Notes: generated by a model not told the origin, from the sequence alone. Counted from the stretch's first letter, positions 43,455-52,706 are shown. The stretch: 52,898 nt of DNA from Actinomycetota bacterium (GCA_012514235.1 JAAZAR010000121.1:1-52898), one strand, 5' to 3'. Made by a program: numbers and translations.

Positions 43455-43573
43455 GCGCTGCGCCGGCGAGAGGCGGCGTCCCGCGCGGCCGGCCGCCTCA
43501 GCCTTACGAATGCACGCGTAGAGCTGAGGCGCAGGTGGAATGCTCCTCACGACCACCGAGGAGGAGGACAGCC

Positions 43574-44101
43574 ATGGAGGAGCACGTGCGCGTAGATGAA
43601 ACCCCGGGATCCGCCGAAGTCAGACGAGGCCTCGTCGGCCTCGTGCGCGCCGGCGACGCCAGTCTGGAGCAGAGCGCCGCCGCGGTGACGACGGCCCGAG
43701 GCGGCGCCGAGCTGCGCCAGAGCGCGTCCGTCGCCGTGGTCTCCGGGGGTGACACCGATCTCACCATGGCCGCCGCTGTCGCCGTCCCCACGCTCGGTGA
43801 CGTGAAGATCGACAAGGGCGGCGCCCAGTGGGTCGTGGCCGCCGGCGACGTGAGCATCGACAGAGGCGGAGCCGGGGTGGCCGTCGCCCCGAGCGTGCGC
43901 GTCGAGCGCGGCCTCGTGGGCATGGCGCTCGGCTGGCACGTGGACGTGGGCTCCGGCGGCCGGGTGCTCTTCGGGCCCAAAGCGGCGGCAGCCTTCGGTC
44001 TGGCCGCCGGCCTCGCCGCCGGCGTCATCCTCGTCGCCGGCGGCACTTACGCGGCGGGCAAGACGCTCAAGCGCGTCCCTGGCCTGCCCTGGGCCTCGTG
44101 A
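43574..44101 (+). CDS. repetitive, probably beta-solenoid membrane protein
   Basis: A 175-residue protein. Residues about 15-130 repeat short strand-turn units with Gly/Asp/Ala turns (RRGLVGLVRAGDASLEQS, TARGGAELRQSASVAVVSGGD, GDVKIDKGGAQWVVAAGDVSIDRGGAGVAV), the pattern of a right-handed beta-solenoid or bactofilin-like fold. A hydrophobic, Ala/Gly-rich helix (about 138-162) near the C-terminus would anchor it in the membrane, with a short basic end. I do not recognise a named family. GAGGAGG upstream of the ATG. Function unknown; polymerisation at the membrane is conceivable. Confidence 0.72.
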   Translation: MEEHVRVDETPGSAEVRRGLVGLVRAGDASLEQSAAAVTTARGGAELRQSASVAVVSGGDTDLTMAAAVAVPTLGDVKIDKGGAQWVVAAGDVSIDRGGAGVAVAPSVRVERGLVGMALGWHVDVGSGGRVLFGPKAAAAFGLAAGLAAGVILVAGGTYAAGKTLKRVPGLPWAS

Positions 44102-44144
44102 CGATGGTCGTCGCGCGTCACGCCGGCGGCGCGGAGGTGACGAG

Positions 44145-44885
44145 GTGACGGCCGGCGAGGCCGCCGCCCGCGCACAGGCCGTCCTCGCGGAGCTCGCGCC
44201 GCTCGGCAGCGAAGAAGCGCGGGCCGGCATGGCCCGGTACGGCATCCGGACGGACGAGGCCTTCGGGGTCTCGGTCTACGAGCTGCGCCGCGTCGCCAAG
44301 CGGCTCGGGTGCGACCACGACCTCGCGCTGGCGTTGTGGGAGACCGGCAACCACGAGGCTCGCCTGCTGGCGAGCATGGTGGACGCCCCGGCACTGGTCA
44401 CCGAGGCGCAGATGGAGGCCTGGGCGGCGGAGTTCGACTCGTGGGACGTGTGCGACCAGGTCACCTCCAACCTCTTCGACAAGACGCCGTTCGCCTACGA
44501 CAAGGTGAGGGAGTGGAGCGCTGCCCCGGACGAATGGGTCAAGCGGGCGGCGTTCGCCACGGCAGCCGCCCTGGCCGTTCAGGACAAGGCGGCGCCCGAC
44601 GAGGCCTTCGTCGAGATCCTGGAGACGTGCCGGCGCCAGGCCGGGGACGACCGCAACTACGTGAAGAAGGCGGTCAACTGGGCGCTGCGCAACATCGGCA
44701 AGAGGAACCTGCGACTGCATGCGGCGGCGGTCGCCACGGCCGAGGCCATCCTGGGCGAGGCCGAGGCGCGGGCCGCCGCCGACCGCAAGGACCCCGCGGC
44801 GCGGGCCGGGCGCTGGATCGCCCGCGACGCGCTGCGCGAACTGCGCAGCGAGAAGACGCTGGAGCGCGTGCGGCGCCGGGGCTGA
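44145..44885 (+). CDS. DNA alkylation repair protein (AlkD-like)
   Basis: A 246-residue all-helical HEAT-like repeat protein of the AlkD family. It has GVSVYELRRVAKRLG, ALWETGNHEARLLASMV, SWDVCDQVTSNLFDKT, EWVKRAAFATAAALA and the signature DDRNYVKKAVNWALRNIGKR. AlkD-type glycosylases excise N3- and N7-alkylated purines without flipping the base. The Trp and Asp residues of the active-site strip appear to be present (W in SWDVCD and in NWALRNIG). GTG start with GGAGG seven bases upstream. It is followed by a nine-base stem hairpin. Confidence 0.9.
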   Translation: MTAGEAAARAQAVLAELAPLGSEEARAGMARYGIRTDEAFGVSVYELRRVAKRLGCDHDLALALWETGNHEARLLASMVDAPALVTEAQMEAWAAEFDSWDVCDQVTSNLFDKTPFAYDKVREWSAAPDEWVKRAAFATAAALAVQDKAAPDEAFVEILETCRRQAGDDRNYVKKAVNWALRNIGKRNLRLHAAAVATAEAILGEAEARAAADRKDPAARAGRWIARDALRELRSEKTLERVRRRG

Positions 44886-44904
44886 GCCGCCGTTCCGGCG
44901 GCTC
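44884..44904. terminator. hairpin after the AlkD-like gene
   Basis: A nine-base perfect stem, GAGCCGCCG (44884-44892) with 44896-44904, and a three-base loop, overlapping the stop codon. Confidence 0.55.
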
Positions 44905-44999
44905 CCGCCCGGCGCCGCACCGACGGCCTCCGTGGCCAGGCCGGGCGCGTCGTAGTAGGGTCTGTGTGGCCCGTCACTCACGATGGCCATGGGGGTGGG

Positions 45000-47636
45000 A
45001 TGCCGGTCGCCGAGACCAACGCCTCGTTCGATGCGCTCCAGCGGCGTCATCCCCGGACGCTCCGCGTCATGACCTGGCTGCGGGCCCACCCGGTCTTCTG
45101 CGGCGTGGTCGGGTCGGGCGGCATCGCTGCCGTCTTCTTCCTCGACATGGCCGTCCCGGGCTACCTGCTGAACGGGCTCTACGTGCTGCCGCTGTTCTTC
45201 CTCGCCCTCTCCGTCACCTGGCGCGCCGTGGTCTTCGCCGTGGCGATGGCCGTCGGTCTCTCGGCGCTGGTCTTCGTCTGGGAAGGCAGCCTCAATGTCG
45301 ACCGCGGGCTGGTGCTGCTCTACGCGGTCATGATCGGTCTCGCCTTCGTCATGCTCGCGTATCTTTTCAGGCGGCTGGCGACGACCACCGAGTACGCCGT
45401 GCTGCGCGCCCAGCTCTCCGAGGCGGGCGCGGACATCCTCGGCGGCGGGCGCTCCCGCGCGGACCTCGACGAGCTGCTCGACTACGCGCTGGAGCGACTC
45501 GGCGAGCAGCTCGACGCTACTCACGGGATGCTGCTGCTCCTCGAGAAGGGGGAGTGGGTCGGCCGCGCCGCCTTCGGTTTCGATATCGATCCCCGGAGCC
45601 TGACGGCTCCGTTCTCCGACCTGGCGCTCGCCACCGAGGCGCTGGAGACGGACGTGGCCATCGCGCGCGACTTCACCGACGGCGACCCGTCGCCGCTGGC
45701 GCCGCTCGCCGCGCTCGTGCGCCTTGAGCGCGTCCTCGTGCTGCCCATGCGGTCGCTGGAGCGCGAGGTGGGCGTGCTCGTCTACAACCGCCCACAGGAC
45801 GAGGGCGAGTACAGCGGCGAGCAGGTGTCGCTCGCCGAGGGCCTCGCCCGCTACGTGGGCGTCACCGTGGACAACGTGCGCCTCATGTTCGAGCTCAACA
45901 CGCGGAGGCGTGACCTCGAACTCGTGCGCGACTCGAGCCTCGACTTCGCCCAGAGCATCGACATGGGCGAGGTGCTCGAGACGGTGACCACCCGCCTGCT
46001 GGACGCGCTGGACATGTCCGCCTGCGAGATCCACGAGGTCGACACGGACGCCGGCGTCATCCGCACGCTCGTCAGCTACGACCACGGTGCGTTCGACCAG
46101 GAGGAGTGGAAGGGACGCGAGTACCCCATCGACTACTTCGCCACCAGCGAACTGGCCATCCGCAGCCGCCGTCCGGTCATCGTCACCTCACTGGACGATC
46201 CCCGGCTGAACAGCGTCGAGCGGGACCTCATGCGCGCCGACGGCCACAACACCGAGCTCATCATCCCGCTGCGCATCCGTGGGCACGTCATGGCGCTGGT
46301 GGAGCTCATGGACGACACGGAGGGGCGCGAGTTCTCGGACGAGGAGGTGGAGCTGGCCCGCAGCATCTGCCGTTTTGCAGCTCTCGCCGTCGACAAGGCG
46401 CGCCTGTTCGACCAACAGCGCGACATGGCGGAGCGGCGCGACCGCCTCGCCCGGCGTCTGCAGCGCCTGCAGTCGTTCGCGGTCGACCTGAACCAGCGGC
46501 TCGACCGCGCCGACCTGCAGGAGGTGCTCGACGAGGCCACGCGCGCCGCCGTCGATCTGCTGCACGTGCGGTCGGCGGCGGTGGTCACCGGCGCCGGTGA
46601 CTACGTCGCCGTGCGCTCGCTGGCGGTGGCCGACGCTGCGTCGCCGAGCGTGCTGGCGGCGGCGCAGGACGACCTGCTGGAGCGCTGCGCACGTGGAGCG
46701 GCGCCGGCCGGCGGGGGTTTCGCCGGCGCCGACGGCATCCTGGCCGCCGGTCACGACGCCGCGCTGCTCGTGGCGCCTCTCGAGGGCGAGGGCGCCCCTC
46801 AGCCGTCGGCCTTGGTCGTGGCCGACAAGCAGCAGGGGGAGTTCGACGACGAGGACCGCCTGCTCCTGGTCACGCTGGCGGCGCAGCTCAACGCGAGCAT
46901 GCACAACGCGATCGCCTACCAGCGAGAACATGCGATAGCCGAGACGTTCCAGCAGGCACTGCTCATGGAGCCGCCGGCCATCCCCGGCATCGAGGTCGGC
47001 GTGCGCTACCGCGCGGCCACGGAGTCGGCGCGCATCGGCGGCGACTTCTACGACCTCGTCTCGCTGGGTCCCGGCAGGCTCATGGTCATCGTCGGGGACG
47101 TGTGCGGCAAGAGCCTGTCGGCGGCCGCCCAATCGGCCGTGGTCCGCTACATGCTGCGCGCCTATGCCGCCGAGGGCTCGCCGGGAGAGGCACTCTCCCG
47201 GCTCAACTCGGCGGTCATGACGCAGACCCCCAACCAGCCGTTCGTCACGCTCGTCGTGGCCTACCTCGACGTGGCACGGCACATGTTCGAGTACGCGTGC
47301 GCGGGGCACCCGAGACCCGTGGTGCTGGCCGGCGCGGGAGAGTTCCCGATGCCCGAGGAGGGCAACGTGCCGGTCGGCATCTTCCGCGGCGCCACGTACC
47401 CGACCAACCGGGCCGTGCTGCCGGAGGACTCGTGCGTCGTGTTCTACACGGACGGCATCACCGACGCGCGCCGGGGCGGCGTGCTGTTCGGTGAGGAGCG
47501 GCTGCGGGAAGCCGTGCGGGCGAACCTGCCGCTCGACGCCCAGGCGCTCGCGGACGTGCTGCTGGAGACCGTCAAGGAGTACGCCGGCGGCGTGCTCGCC
47601 GACGACTGCGCCGTGGTCGCCGTCAAGCTGCCGTAG
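45000..47636 (+). CDS. membrane-bound GAF/SpoIIE-type PP2C phosphatase
   Basis: An 878-residue protein. After a short N-terminus come three or four hydrophobic helices (about 30-125), then three GAF domains (about 145-295, 305-470 and 490-640), and a SpoIIE/PP2C phosphatase domain (about 660-878). The phosphatase motifs are RIGGDFYDLV, VIVGDVCGKSLSAA, FYTDGITDARRG and ADDCAVVAVKL, so all the metal-binding Asp appear to be present. Such proteins dephosphorylate anti-sigma antagonists in partner-switching stress responses, gated by GAF signals. No anti-sigma or antagonist gene is nearby. ATG 45000 has GGGGGTGGG close upstream; an in-frame GTG at 44964 is an alternative. Confidence 0.9.
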   Translation: MPVAETNASFDALQRRHPRTLRVMTWLRAHPVFCGVVGSGGIAAVFFLDMAVPGYLLNGLYVLPLFFLALSVTWRAVVFAVAMAVGLSALVFVWEGSLNVDRGLVLLYAVMIGLAFVMLAYLFRRLATTTEYAVLRAQLSEAGADILGGGRSRADLDELLDYALERLGEQLDATHGMLLLLEKGEWVGRAAFGFDIDPRSLTAPFSDLALATEALETDVAIARDFTDGDPSPLAPLAALVRLERVLVLPMRSLEREVGVLVYNRPQDEGEYSGEQVSLAEGLARYVGVTVDNVRLMFELNTRRRDLELVRDSSLDFAQSIDMGEVLETVTTRLLDALDMSACEIHEVDTDAGVIRTLVSYDHGAFDQEEWKGREYPIDYFATSELAIRSRRPVIVTSLDDPRLNSVERDLMRADGHNTELIIPLRIRGHVMALVELMDDTEGREFSDEEVELARSICRFAALAVDKARLFDQQRDMAERRDRLARRLQRLQSFAVDLNQRLDRADLQEVLDEATRAAVDLLHVRSAAVVTGAGDYVAVRSLAVADAASPSVLAAAQDDLLERCARGAAPAGGGFAGADGILAAGHDAALLVAPLEGEGAPQPSALVVADKQQGEFDDEDRLLLVTLAAQLNASMHNAIAYQREHAIAETFQQALLMEPPAIPGIEVGVRYRAATESARIGGDFYDLVSLGPGRLMVIVGDVCGKSLSAAAQSAVVRYMLRAYAAEGSPGEALSRLNSAVMTQTPNQPFVTLVVAYLDVARHMFEYACAGHPRPVVLAGAGEFPMPEEGNVPVGIFRGATYPTNRAVLPEDSCVVFYTDGITDARRGGVLFGEERLREAVRANLPLDAQALADVLLETVKEYAGGVLADDCAVVAVKLP

Positions 47637-47654
47637 ACGGCGGCGCGGCGCCCG

Positions 47655-48803
47655 TCAGGCCGCCGTGGACGGCGGCGACAGGCGGCGCGGCCGCCGCGCC
47701 GCGTTCAGGTAGCGGGAGAAGGCGTCCACGTCGATGAACCCGAGCAGGTGCCCGCCCCGGTCCACGACCACCGCCCTGTCGGTCTCGCGCTCCCGCAGCA
47801 GCCGCAGGACGTCTGCGGCCTCCGTCTCGGGAGTCACCGCCGGCAGCTTGGGTGCGGGGGTCATCACGTCCCGCACGCGGTCCCGGTCGTACCGTTCGCG
47901 CGCCGCGCGCTGCAGGTCCCGGGCGCACATCAGGCCGCCGTACTCGGACTCGGCGTCCTCCGGTGACACCGGCAGGCACCGCGTGTCCCAGTCGCGCAGC
48001 CGGTCCCGCGCGGCCCAGTCCAGCGTCATGTAGGGCGACAGCCAGCTCTCGGGGGTCGTCATGAGCGTGGCCGCTGAGACGCCCGCGAGCCGCTCCTCGG
48101 CCATCGTCTGCTGGGCCGTCGCCTTGGCGGCCTGGATGAGCATCCAGCCGATGAAGATCAGCCAGATGCCGCCGAGGTTGCCGCCCACGAGGATCTGCAC
48201 TCCTCCGAGGGCCATGAACGCCCAGCCGAAAGCTCGTCCGACCGTGGTCGACCAGGCCGTCGCCCGCGACCGGTCGTGCGTGATCCGCCAGAGCAGGGCG
48301 CGCAGCACCCGGCCGCCGTCCAGCGGGAACCCCGGCAGCAGGTTGAAGACGACGAGGATCGCGTTGGCGACGCCGAGGTAGGCCAGCACGGCGACGAGCT
48401 GCTCGGGGCCGGGCAGGAGCCAGGCGGCCCCCAGGGACCCCGCCGCGACGGCCACGCTGACGAGCGGCCCGGCGATGGCCATCCAGGCCTCGCGGCCGGG
48501 CGAGTCCGGTTCGCGCGTCAGCTGGGCGACGCCGCCGAGGATGAACAGCGTGATGTTGCGCACGGGGATGCCCTGCGACCGCGCGACCAGCGAGTGGCCG
48601 AACTCGTGGGCGAGCACGGAGACGAACAGCAGCAGGGTGGCCGCGGTCGCCACGGTCCAGGTCGTGGCCACGCTCCAGTGCGGATACGTGTTCGGGAAGA
48701 ACCCGTTGGCCAGCGCGAACGCGAAGAACACCAGCACCAGGAACCAGCTGGGGTGCACGGCTACGTCGATGCCGAAGAGGCGGCCTATCCTGATACCTGT
48801 CAT
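47655..48803 (-). CDS. site-2 protease family zinc metallopeptidase with CBS domains
   Basis: A 382-residue polytopic protein. The membrane core has HEFGH (66-70) and the second zinc site NLLPGFPLDGGR (N154 to D162), the M50/S2P signature. Helices surround them. Residues about 240-370 form a cytosolic CBS pair (TLMTTPESWLSPYM; VRDVMTPAPKLPAVTPETEAADVL, DRAVVVDRGGHLLGFIDVD) that could sense adenine nucleotides. Proteins of this type cut membrane-embedded anti-sigma or signalling proteins. ATG with GAGGAGGAG upstream. Convergent with the phosphatase gene with only 18 bases between. Confidence 0.93.
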   Translation of the reverse strand: MTGIRIGRLFGIDVAVHPSWFLVLVFFAFALANGFFPNTYPHWSVATTWTVATAATLLLFVSVLAHEFGHSLVARSQGIPVRNITLFILGGVAQLTREPDSPGREAWMAIAGPLVSVAVAAGSLGAAWLLPGPEQLVAVLAYLGVANAILVVFNLLPGFPLDGGRVLRALLWRITHDRSRATAWSTTVGRAFGWAFMALGGVQILVGGNLGGIWLIFIGWMLIQAAKATAQQTMAEERLAGVSAATLMTTPESWLSPYMTLDWAARDRLRDWDTRCLPVSPEDAESEYGGLMCARDLQRAARERYDRDRVRDVMTPAPKLPAVTPETEAADVLRLLRERETDRAVVVDRGGHLLGFIDVDAFSRYLNAARRPRRLSPPSTAA

Positions 48804-48908
48804 GGTCTCCTCCTCACAACGTCTCTGGTTGAGTTATCCCACGCTCCAAACGCGAACGAACGGAGGGGACGTGAGGAGGAGTGTGGCGCGGAGGGGGCGT
48901 GCCGCGGC

Positions 48909-50216
48909 TCAGGAGGCGGTGACGACCGTCGTCATGGCGTCGGCCACGGCGAGGACGGACGCGCGGCGGCCGAGCCGCTCGTCCTCGGCGGCGAGGGCCG
49001 CGTCGACGGAGTCGAACGCGGCCACGCCGAGGTGCGCGAGCGGCTCGAGGAACCGCGCGTCTTGGGCGCCGACCACGGCGAGGCGGCAGCGCTCGAGGAG
49101 TCGCGCGACGACGAACGAGCGCTGGCCGCCGGGGCCGAGCGGCTCCCGAAGGCCCTTCGCGAGAAGTTCTGCGGGCGACGCGGCGGCCGCGAGCACGTCC
49201 AGGAAGCTGCGCTCGCCGGGCCCGTCCCCGGGCCCGAGGGGGAGGTCGGCGCACAGGACGATCAGTCCGTCCCGCTGGACGGCGGGCCGGGCGGCGAGGC
49301 CGAGATAGGTCGCCGCCCGACTCGCCTGGTAGAGTCCGTCGCTCTTGGGCGCGTGGACGCCGGCCACGACCACGTCGTACGGCCCGCCGGCGGCGCGCAG
49401 CCACGCCGGCGCCGCCGCGGCGGCAAGCGACTCCTGGACGGCCGACGGGTCCCCTGCGCGGACGGCCGCGACGCCGTCGTCGCCGAGCACCAGGTTCACG
49501 CCCCAGCGCAGGGGGGTGCGGGCGGCGATCTCGCGCAGCGTGGCCTGGAAGGGGTTGCCGCGCAGGGAGGCGACGGCGACGCCCGGCTCCGAGATGAACG
49601 CCGGGCGGTGCGTCCAGGCGATCGTCTCGTGGCCGGCACAGCCGATGGCGACGCCCTTGACGCCTCCCGAGAAGCCGGCGTAGAGGTGGGGCTCCACGAC
49701 GCCCACCGTGACGACGAGGTCCGACTCCGCCACCCTCCGCGCGATGTGCACCGGGGCGCCCAGCGACGTCTCTCCGAGGTGGACCGTCTCGGTCTCGAGG
49801 CCCTGCGCGTCGGTCACCTCCACCCGTGACGCGACGGAGGCGCCGGCCAGACGTCTCCTCTGCGCCGGGCTGGTGGTCGCATGCAGGCCGCAACCGACGG
49901 CGACGGCCACGGCGGCGTCGGGCACGCCGGCTGACCCCAGCTCATCCAGGACGGCGGCCAGCACAGGCGCGCTGGGACATGGGCGCGACGCGTCCGGGAC
50001 GGTGACGAGCACGGACCGGGCGCCGCGCGCGACGTCGCGCAGGCGCAGCGCCGCGACGGGCCGCGCGAGCGCCGCAGCGATCGCGGCCGCGAGGTCGGGC
50101 ACCGGCCCCAGCGCCGCCGGGGGCTCGAACCTGGCGGCGCGCGGCACCGGCAGACGGTGGGACCCGCACCACACCCAGGCCTGCTCGCCGGCGGACGGGC
50201 CGCCGGGGCCGCTCAT
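48909..50216 (-). CDS. LarA-like nickel-dependent racemase family protein
   Basis: A 435-residue protein of the lactate racemase LarA / DUF2088 superfamily. It has SVLVTVPDASRPCP, GCGLHATTS (H112), VVEPHLYAGFSGGVKGVAIG (H177 and K187) and GHETIAWTH (H196). LarA of Lactobacillus carries the nickel-pincer nucleotide on a Lys and uses nearby His; these residues appear to be retained. Members racemise or epimerise 2-hydroxyacids. The cofactor genes LarB, LarC and LarE are not in the window. ATG overlaps the stop of the two-TM gene by ATGA. Third gene of the WYL operon; substrate unknown. Confidence 0.82.
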   Translation of the reverse strand: MSGPGGPSAGEQAWVWCGSHRLPVPRAARFEPPAALGPVPDLAAAIAAALARPVAALRLRDVARGARSVLVTVPDASRPCPSAPVLAAVLDELGSAGVPDAAVAVAVGCGLHATTSPAQRRRLAGASVASRVEVTDAQGLETETVHLGETSLGAPVHIARRVAESDLVVTVGVVEPHLYAGFSGGVKGVAIGCAGHETIAWTHRPAFISEPGVAVASLRGNPFQATLREIAARTPLRWGVNLVLGDDGVAAVRAGDPSAVQESLAAAAAPAWLRAAGGPYDVVVAGVHAPKSDGLYQASRAATYLGLAARPAVQRDGLIVLCADLPLGPGDGPGERSFLDVLAAAASPAELLAKGLREPLGPGGQRSFVVARLLERCRLAVVGAQDARFLEPLAHLGVAAFDSVDAALAAEDERLGRRASVLAVADAMTTVVTAS

Positions 50217-50473
50217 GCCGAGACCGGCTTCGCCCCCCGGCCCTCCCGGCCGGCGCGACGCCACGTCCACCACATGGCGACGACGCCGGCGAGCGGGAGC
50301 AGCGACCAGAGGAAGCCGGCGGTGAGCCAGGTGAGCTTGTCGCCGTCGGCGCGCCTGCAGCCCGACCATGCGAAGAGCATGCAGAGCACGAGCTGGGGCC
50401 CATAGGCGAAGAACGCCCACGCCGCCACGTAGGCGCCGTAGAGGACGGGGTTGTCGGCGGCGGCGGCGATCAC
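50213..50473 (-). CDS. small two-TM membrane protein in the WYL-LarA operon
   Basis: An 86-residue protein with two hydrophobic segments (about 8-32 and 48-66: YGAYVAAWAFFAYGPQLVLCMLFAW and TWLTAGFLWSLLPLAGVVAMWW) and a basic C-terminus. It overlaps the WYL gene upstream by GTGA and the LarA-like gene downstream by ATGA, which supports the start at GTG 50473 and its reality. I do not recognise it. It might serve as a transporter partner or membrane anchor for the operon. Confidence 0.78.
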   Translation of the reverse strand: MIAAAADNPVLYGAYVAAWAFFAYGPQLVLCMLFAWSGCRRADGDKLTWLTAGFLWSLLPLAGVVAMWWTWRRAGREGRGAKPVSA

Positions 50474-52551
50474 GCGTAAGTCTCTCTCAGCCGGTCCACG
50501 ACGGCGCGCACGCCCTCGACCGCCTCCGGCGGCTCCAGCGGGCGCGCTTCGGCGCCCAGGCGCAGCAGGTGGGAGGCGAGCCAGCGCACGTCCACGTACG
50601 GCTGGCTCGCGAGGCAGGATCCGTCGTGGAGCGGTTCGACCGGCTGCCGCTCGGCGATCCAGCGCGCCACCACAGGGCTGAACCACACGGTCGCGGCCTT
50701 GGGCGCGTAGGCGCCCGAGGCCGGGACGCCCTCGCGCCGGTACAGGTCGAGCTCGACGTCACCGCGCGGCTCGAACGTCTCCTGCAGGAGCCGCGCGCTC
50801 TTGGTGGTCGCCACACGGAACACGCGCGTGCCTCCTGCGGTGCGGCACCAGCACACGTAGTACCACTCGCCGCGGCTGTGGACGAGGAGGTAGGGCTCCA
50901 CGACGCGCTCCTTGACCACGTCCGTGCCCTCGGTCCAGTACTCGATGCGCAGGAGCCGCCGCTCGACGATGGAGCGGTTGACGTCCCGGAGGATCTCGTC
51001 CGCCGGCAGCAGGAGGTCGCCGCCGGCGAGCGCCGGGGCGCCGCCGCGGACGGCGCGGATCTTGTCGGCGGCGCTGGCGAGGGCGGCGCCCGTCGCCGTC
51101 GGCAGGTGGGCGCCGACCAGCTCGATCGCCAGCAGCAGCGTGTCGGCCTGGAGGGGGGAGAGGCGGGCGGGACGCGCCAGCGTCGGTCCCGCCAGCTCGC
51201 ACGACACCTCCAGCTTGCCCCGTCCCGTGAACTCCGCGTACAGGAGCAGGCCGTCGCCGCCGAAGTTGACCATGTTGAGCAGGGCGACGTCGTCGCGCAG
51301 CTGCTTCGCGGTCACGCCGAGGTCCGAGCGGACCGTTGCGACATCGAGCACCGCCTGGTCCTCGTTGCAGGCGCGCATGAGGTAGCTGGCCAGAGCGGTG
51401 AGCCGGGTGAACCGGTCGACCTCCACGCGCAGGTCGTCGGTCGCCGGCCGCCGCCTCCGAGGCCGAGCCGGACGCGGTCTCTCCGTGCTGCGCGCAGCAG
51501 TGGGGCGCGGCGGCGCGGGGGCGTCGAGGAGCTCGGCGAGCCCGTCCAGCTGCGCGCGCAGCTGCGCGCGCAGCTCCGCGGGCTCGACGAGCTCGGCCTC
51601 GTCCGCCAGGCCCAGCACCCATCCGAGCAGGGGCCGTGCGTCCGCGTAGGGCGTCTCGTAGACGATGGAGCCGTCGTCCTCGTGGTCGACGCGGCCGCAG
51701 TGCGCCCAGTGGGCCTCGACCCACCAGGCCATGGCGGGGGAGACGCGCACCCGGGCGCTCCCGCGGGGCTCGGCGAGCTGCCAGGCGGGTCGGTCGCGGT
51801 AGGCGTCCAGGTCGAAGTCGTCCGGCGGCGAGAAGTCGTGCGGGCGGCGCGTGTGGAACCTGACCTGCGAGCGGATGCGCGAGAGGCGGAAGGTGCGGAC
51901 GGCCTCACGGAGGTGGCACCAGCCGATGAGGTACCACTCGCCGGCCACCAGTTGGAGACCATACGGGTCGACGATGCGCTCCGACTCGGTGTCCGTGGTG
52001 ATGGCGTAGTAGGAGAACGTCACGGTCTTGCGCTCGGCGACGGCCGCCTGGAGCTTGGGCAGCGCGGCGACCGGCCCGTGCGCCTCCGGCAGTACCGTGA
52101 GCGGCGGCGCCTCGGCCTCCGTGACCAGTTCCGGACGTCCCTGAGCCAGGCTGAGGAGCGCAAGGCGAAGGGGCTGCGAGTAGGCGAAGCGGTCTTCGAG
52201 GACGGCGAGGCAGGCGGCCAGAGCCGCCAGTTCGTCGCCGTCCAGCGCCACCGGTTCCAGGTAGTAGGCGTCGGCGGGGAGGCTGTACGCTTCCGTGGCC
52301 GTCTCCGCCAGCGGGTCCTCGTGGGAGCGGATCTCGATGCCCAGCCGGCGGAGCTCGTCGCGGTCCTCGAAGAAGCGCCGCTTGAACGCCTCCTCCGTCA
52401 TCGTCGGATAGCCTTCCACGCGGCTGCGGATCTCGGCGGCGCTCACCGGCTGGCCGCCGCGCGAGAGCAGCAGCGCGACCAGCGACAGCCGGCGGATCAG
52501 CTTGTCGGTATCCTTGCTCTGGCCGGGTTGACGGACCTTCTGCGTGCTCAC
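50470..52551 (-). CDS. tandem HTH-WYL regulator (fused PafB/PafC-like)
   Basis: A 693-residue protein with two HTH-WYL units in one chain: an HTH (about 15-70), a WYL domain with VTFSYYAITT, VDPYGLQLVAGEWYLIGWC, an Arg/Pro linker, a second HTH (about 355-410), and a second WYL with LRIEYWTEG, VEPYLLVHSRGEWYYVCWC. PafB and PafC are usually adjacent separate genes that activate the DNA-damage response, with fusions known in some actinobacteria. Here the partners are a membrane protein and a LarA-like enzyme, not the proteasome genes, so this may be an independent WYL regulator with the same layout. GTG 52551 with GGGGAG upstream. Likely controls its own operon, with a ligand bound at the WYL domain. 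Confidence 0.86.
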   Translation of the reverse strand: MSTQKVRQPGQSKDTDKLIRRLSLVALLLSRGGQPVSAAEIRSRVEGYPTMTEEAFKRRFFEDRDELRRLGIEIRSHEDPLAETATEAYSLPADAYYLEPVALDGDELAALAACLAVLEDRFAYSQPLRLALLSLAQGRPELVTEAEAPPLTVLPEAHGPVAALPKLQAAVAERKTVTFSYYAITTDTESERIVDPYGLQLVAGEWYLIGWCHLREAVRTFRLSRIRSQVRFHTRRPHDFSPPDDFDLDAYRDRPAWQLAEPRGSARVRVSPAMAWWVEAHWAHCGRVDHEDDGSIVYETPYADARPLLGWVLGLADEAELVEPAELRAQLRAQLDGLAELLDAPAPPRPTAARSTERPRPARPRRRRPATDDLRVEVDRFTRLTALASYLMRACNEDQAVLDVATVRSDLGVTAKQLRDDVALLNMVNFGGDGLLLYAEFTGRGKLEVSCELAGPTLARPARLSPLQADTLLLAIELVGAHLPTATGAALASAADKIRAVRGGAPALAGGDLLLPADEILRDVNRSIVERRLLRIEYWTEGTDVVKERVVEPYLLVHSRGEWYYVCWCRTAGGTRVFRVATTKSARLLQETFEPRGDVELDLYRREGVPASGAYAPKAATVWFSPVVARWIAERQPVEPLHDGSCLASQPYVDVRWLASHLLRLGAEARPLEPPEAVEGVRAVVDRLRETYA

Positions 52552-52650
52552 CTCACGGCTCCCCACAAATGGACGGCGCGGGCGGAGTCCCGCGCCGGCA
52601 TCACATGCTACCGCAGGCGCCGGGCCGACGGGGAGAGCCACGACGCGCCG

Positions 52651-52706
52651 CGGGCCGGCCCTGCGCACCATAAAGAGGATGGGGGAACGTGCGCAGGGCC
52701 GGCCCG
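52651..52706. terminator. long hairpin with 17-base arms
   Basis: CGGGCCGGCCCTGCGCA (52651-52667) pairs perfectly with 52690-52706; the loop is 22 bases. It lies between the two leftward genes and probably ends the transcript of the gene at the window edge. No U-tract follows. Confidence 0.6.

Noticed and set aside
41811..43556. Long open frame on the minus strand opposite the MttB-family gene
   Set aside because: It has no recognisable domain and is antisense to a complete methyltransferase; the lipid kinase gene starts at 41810.
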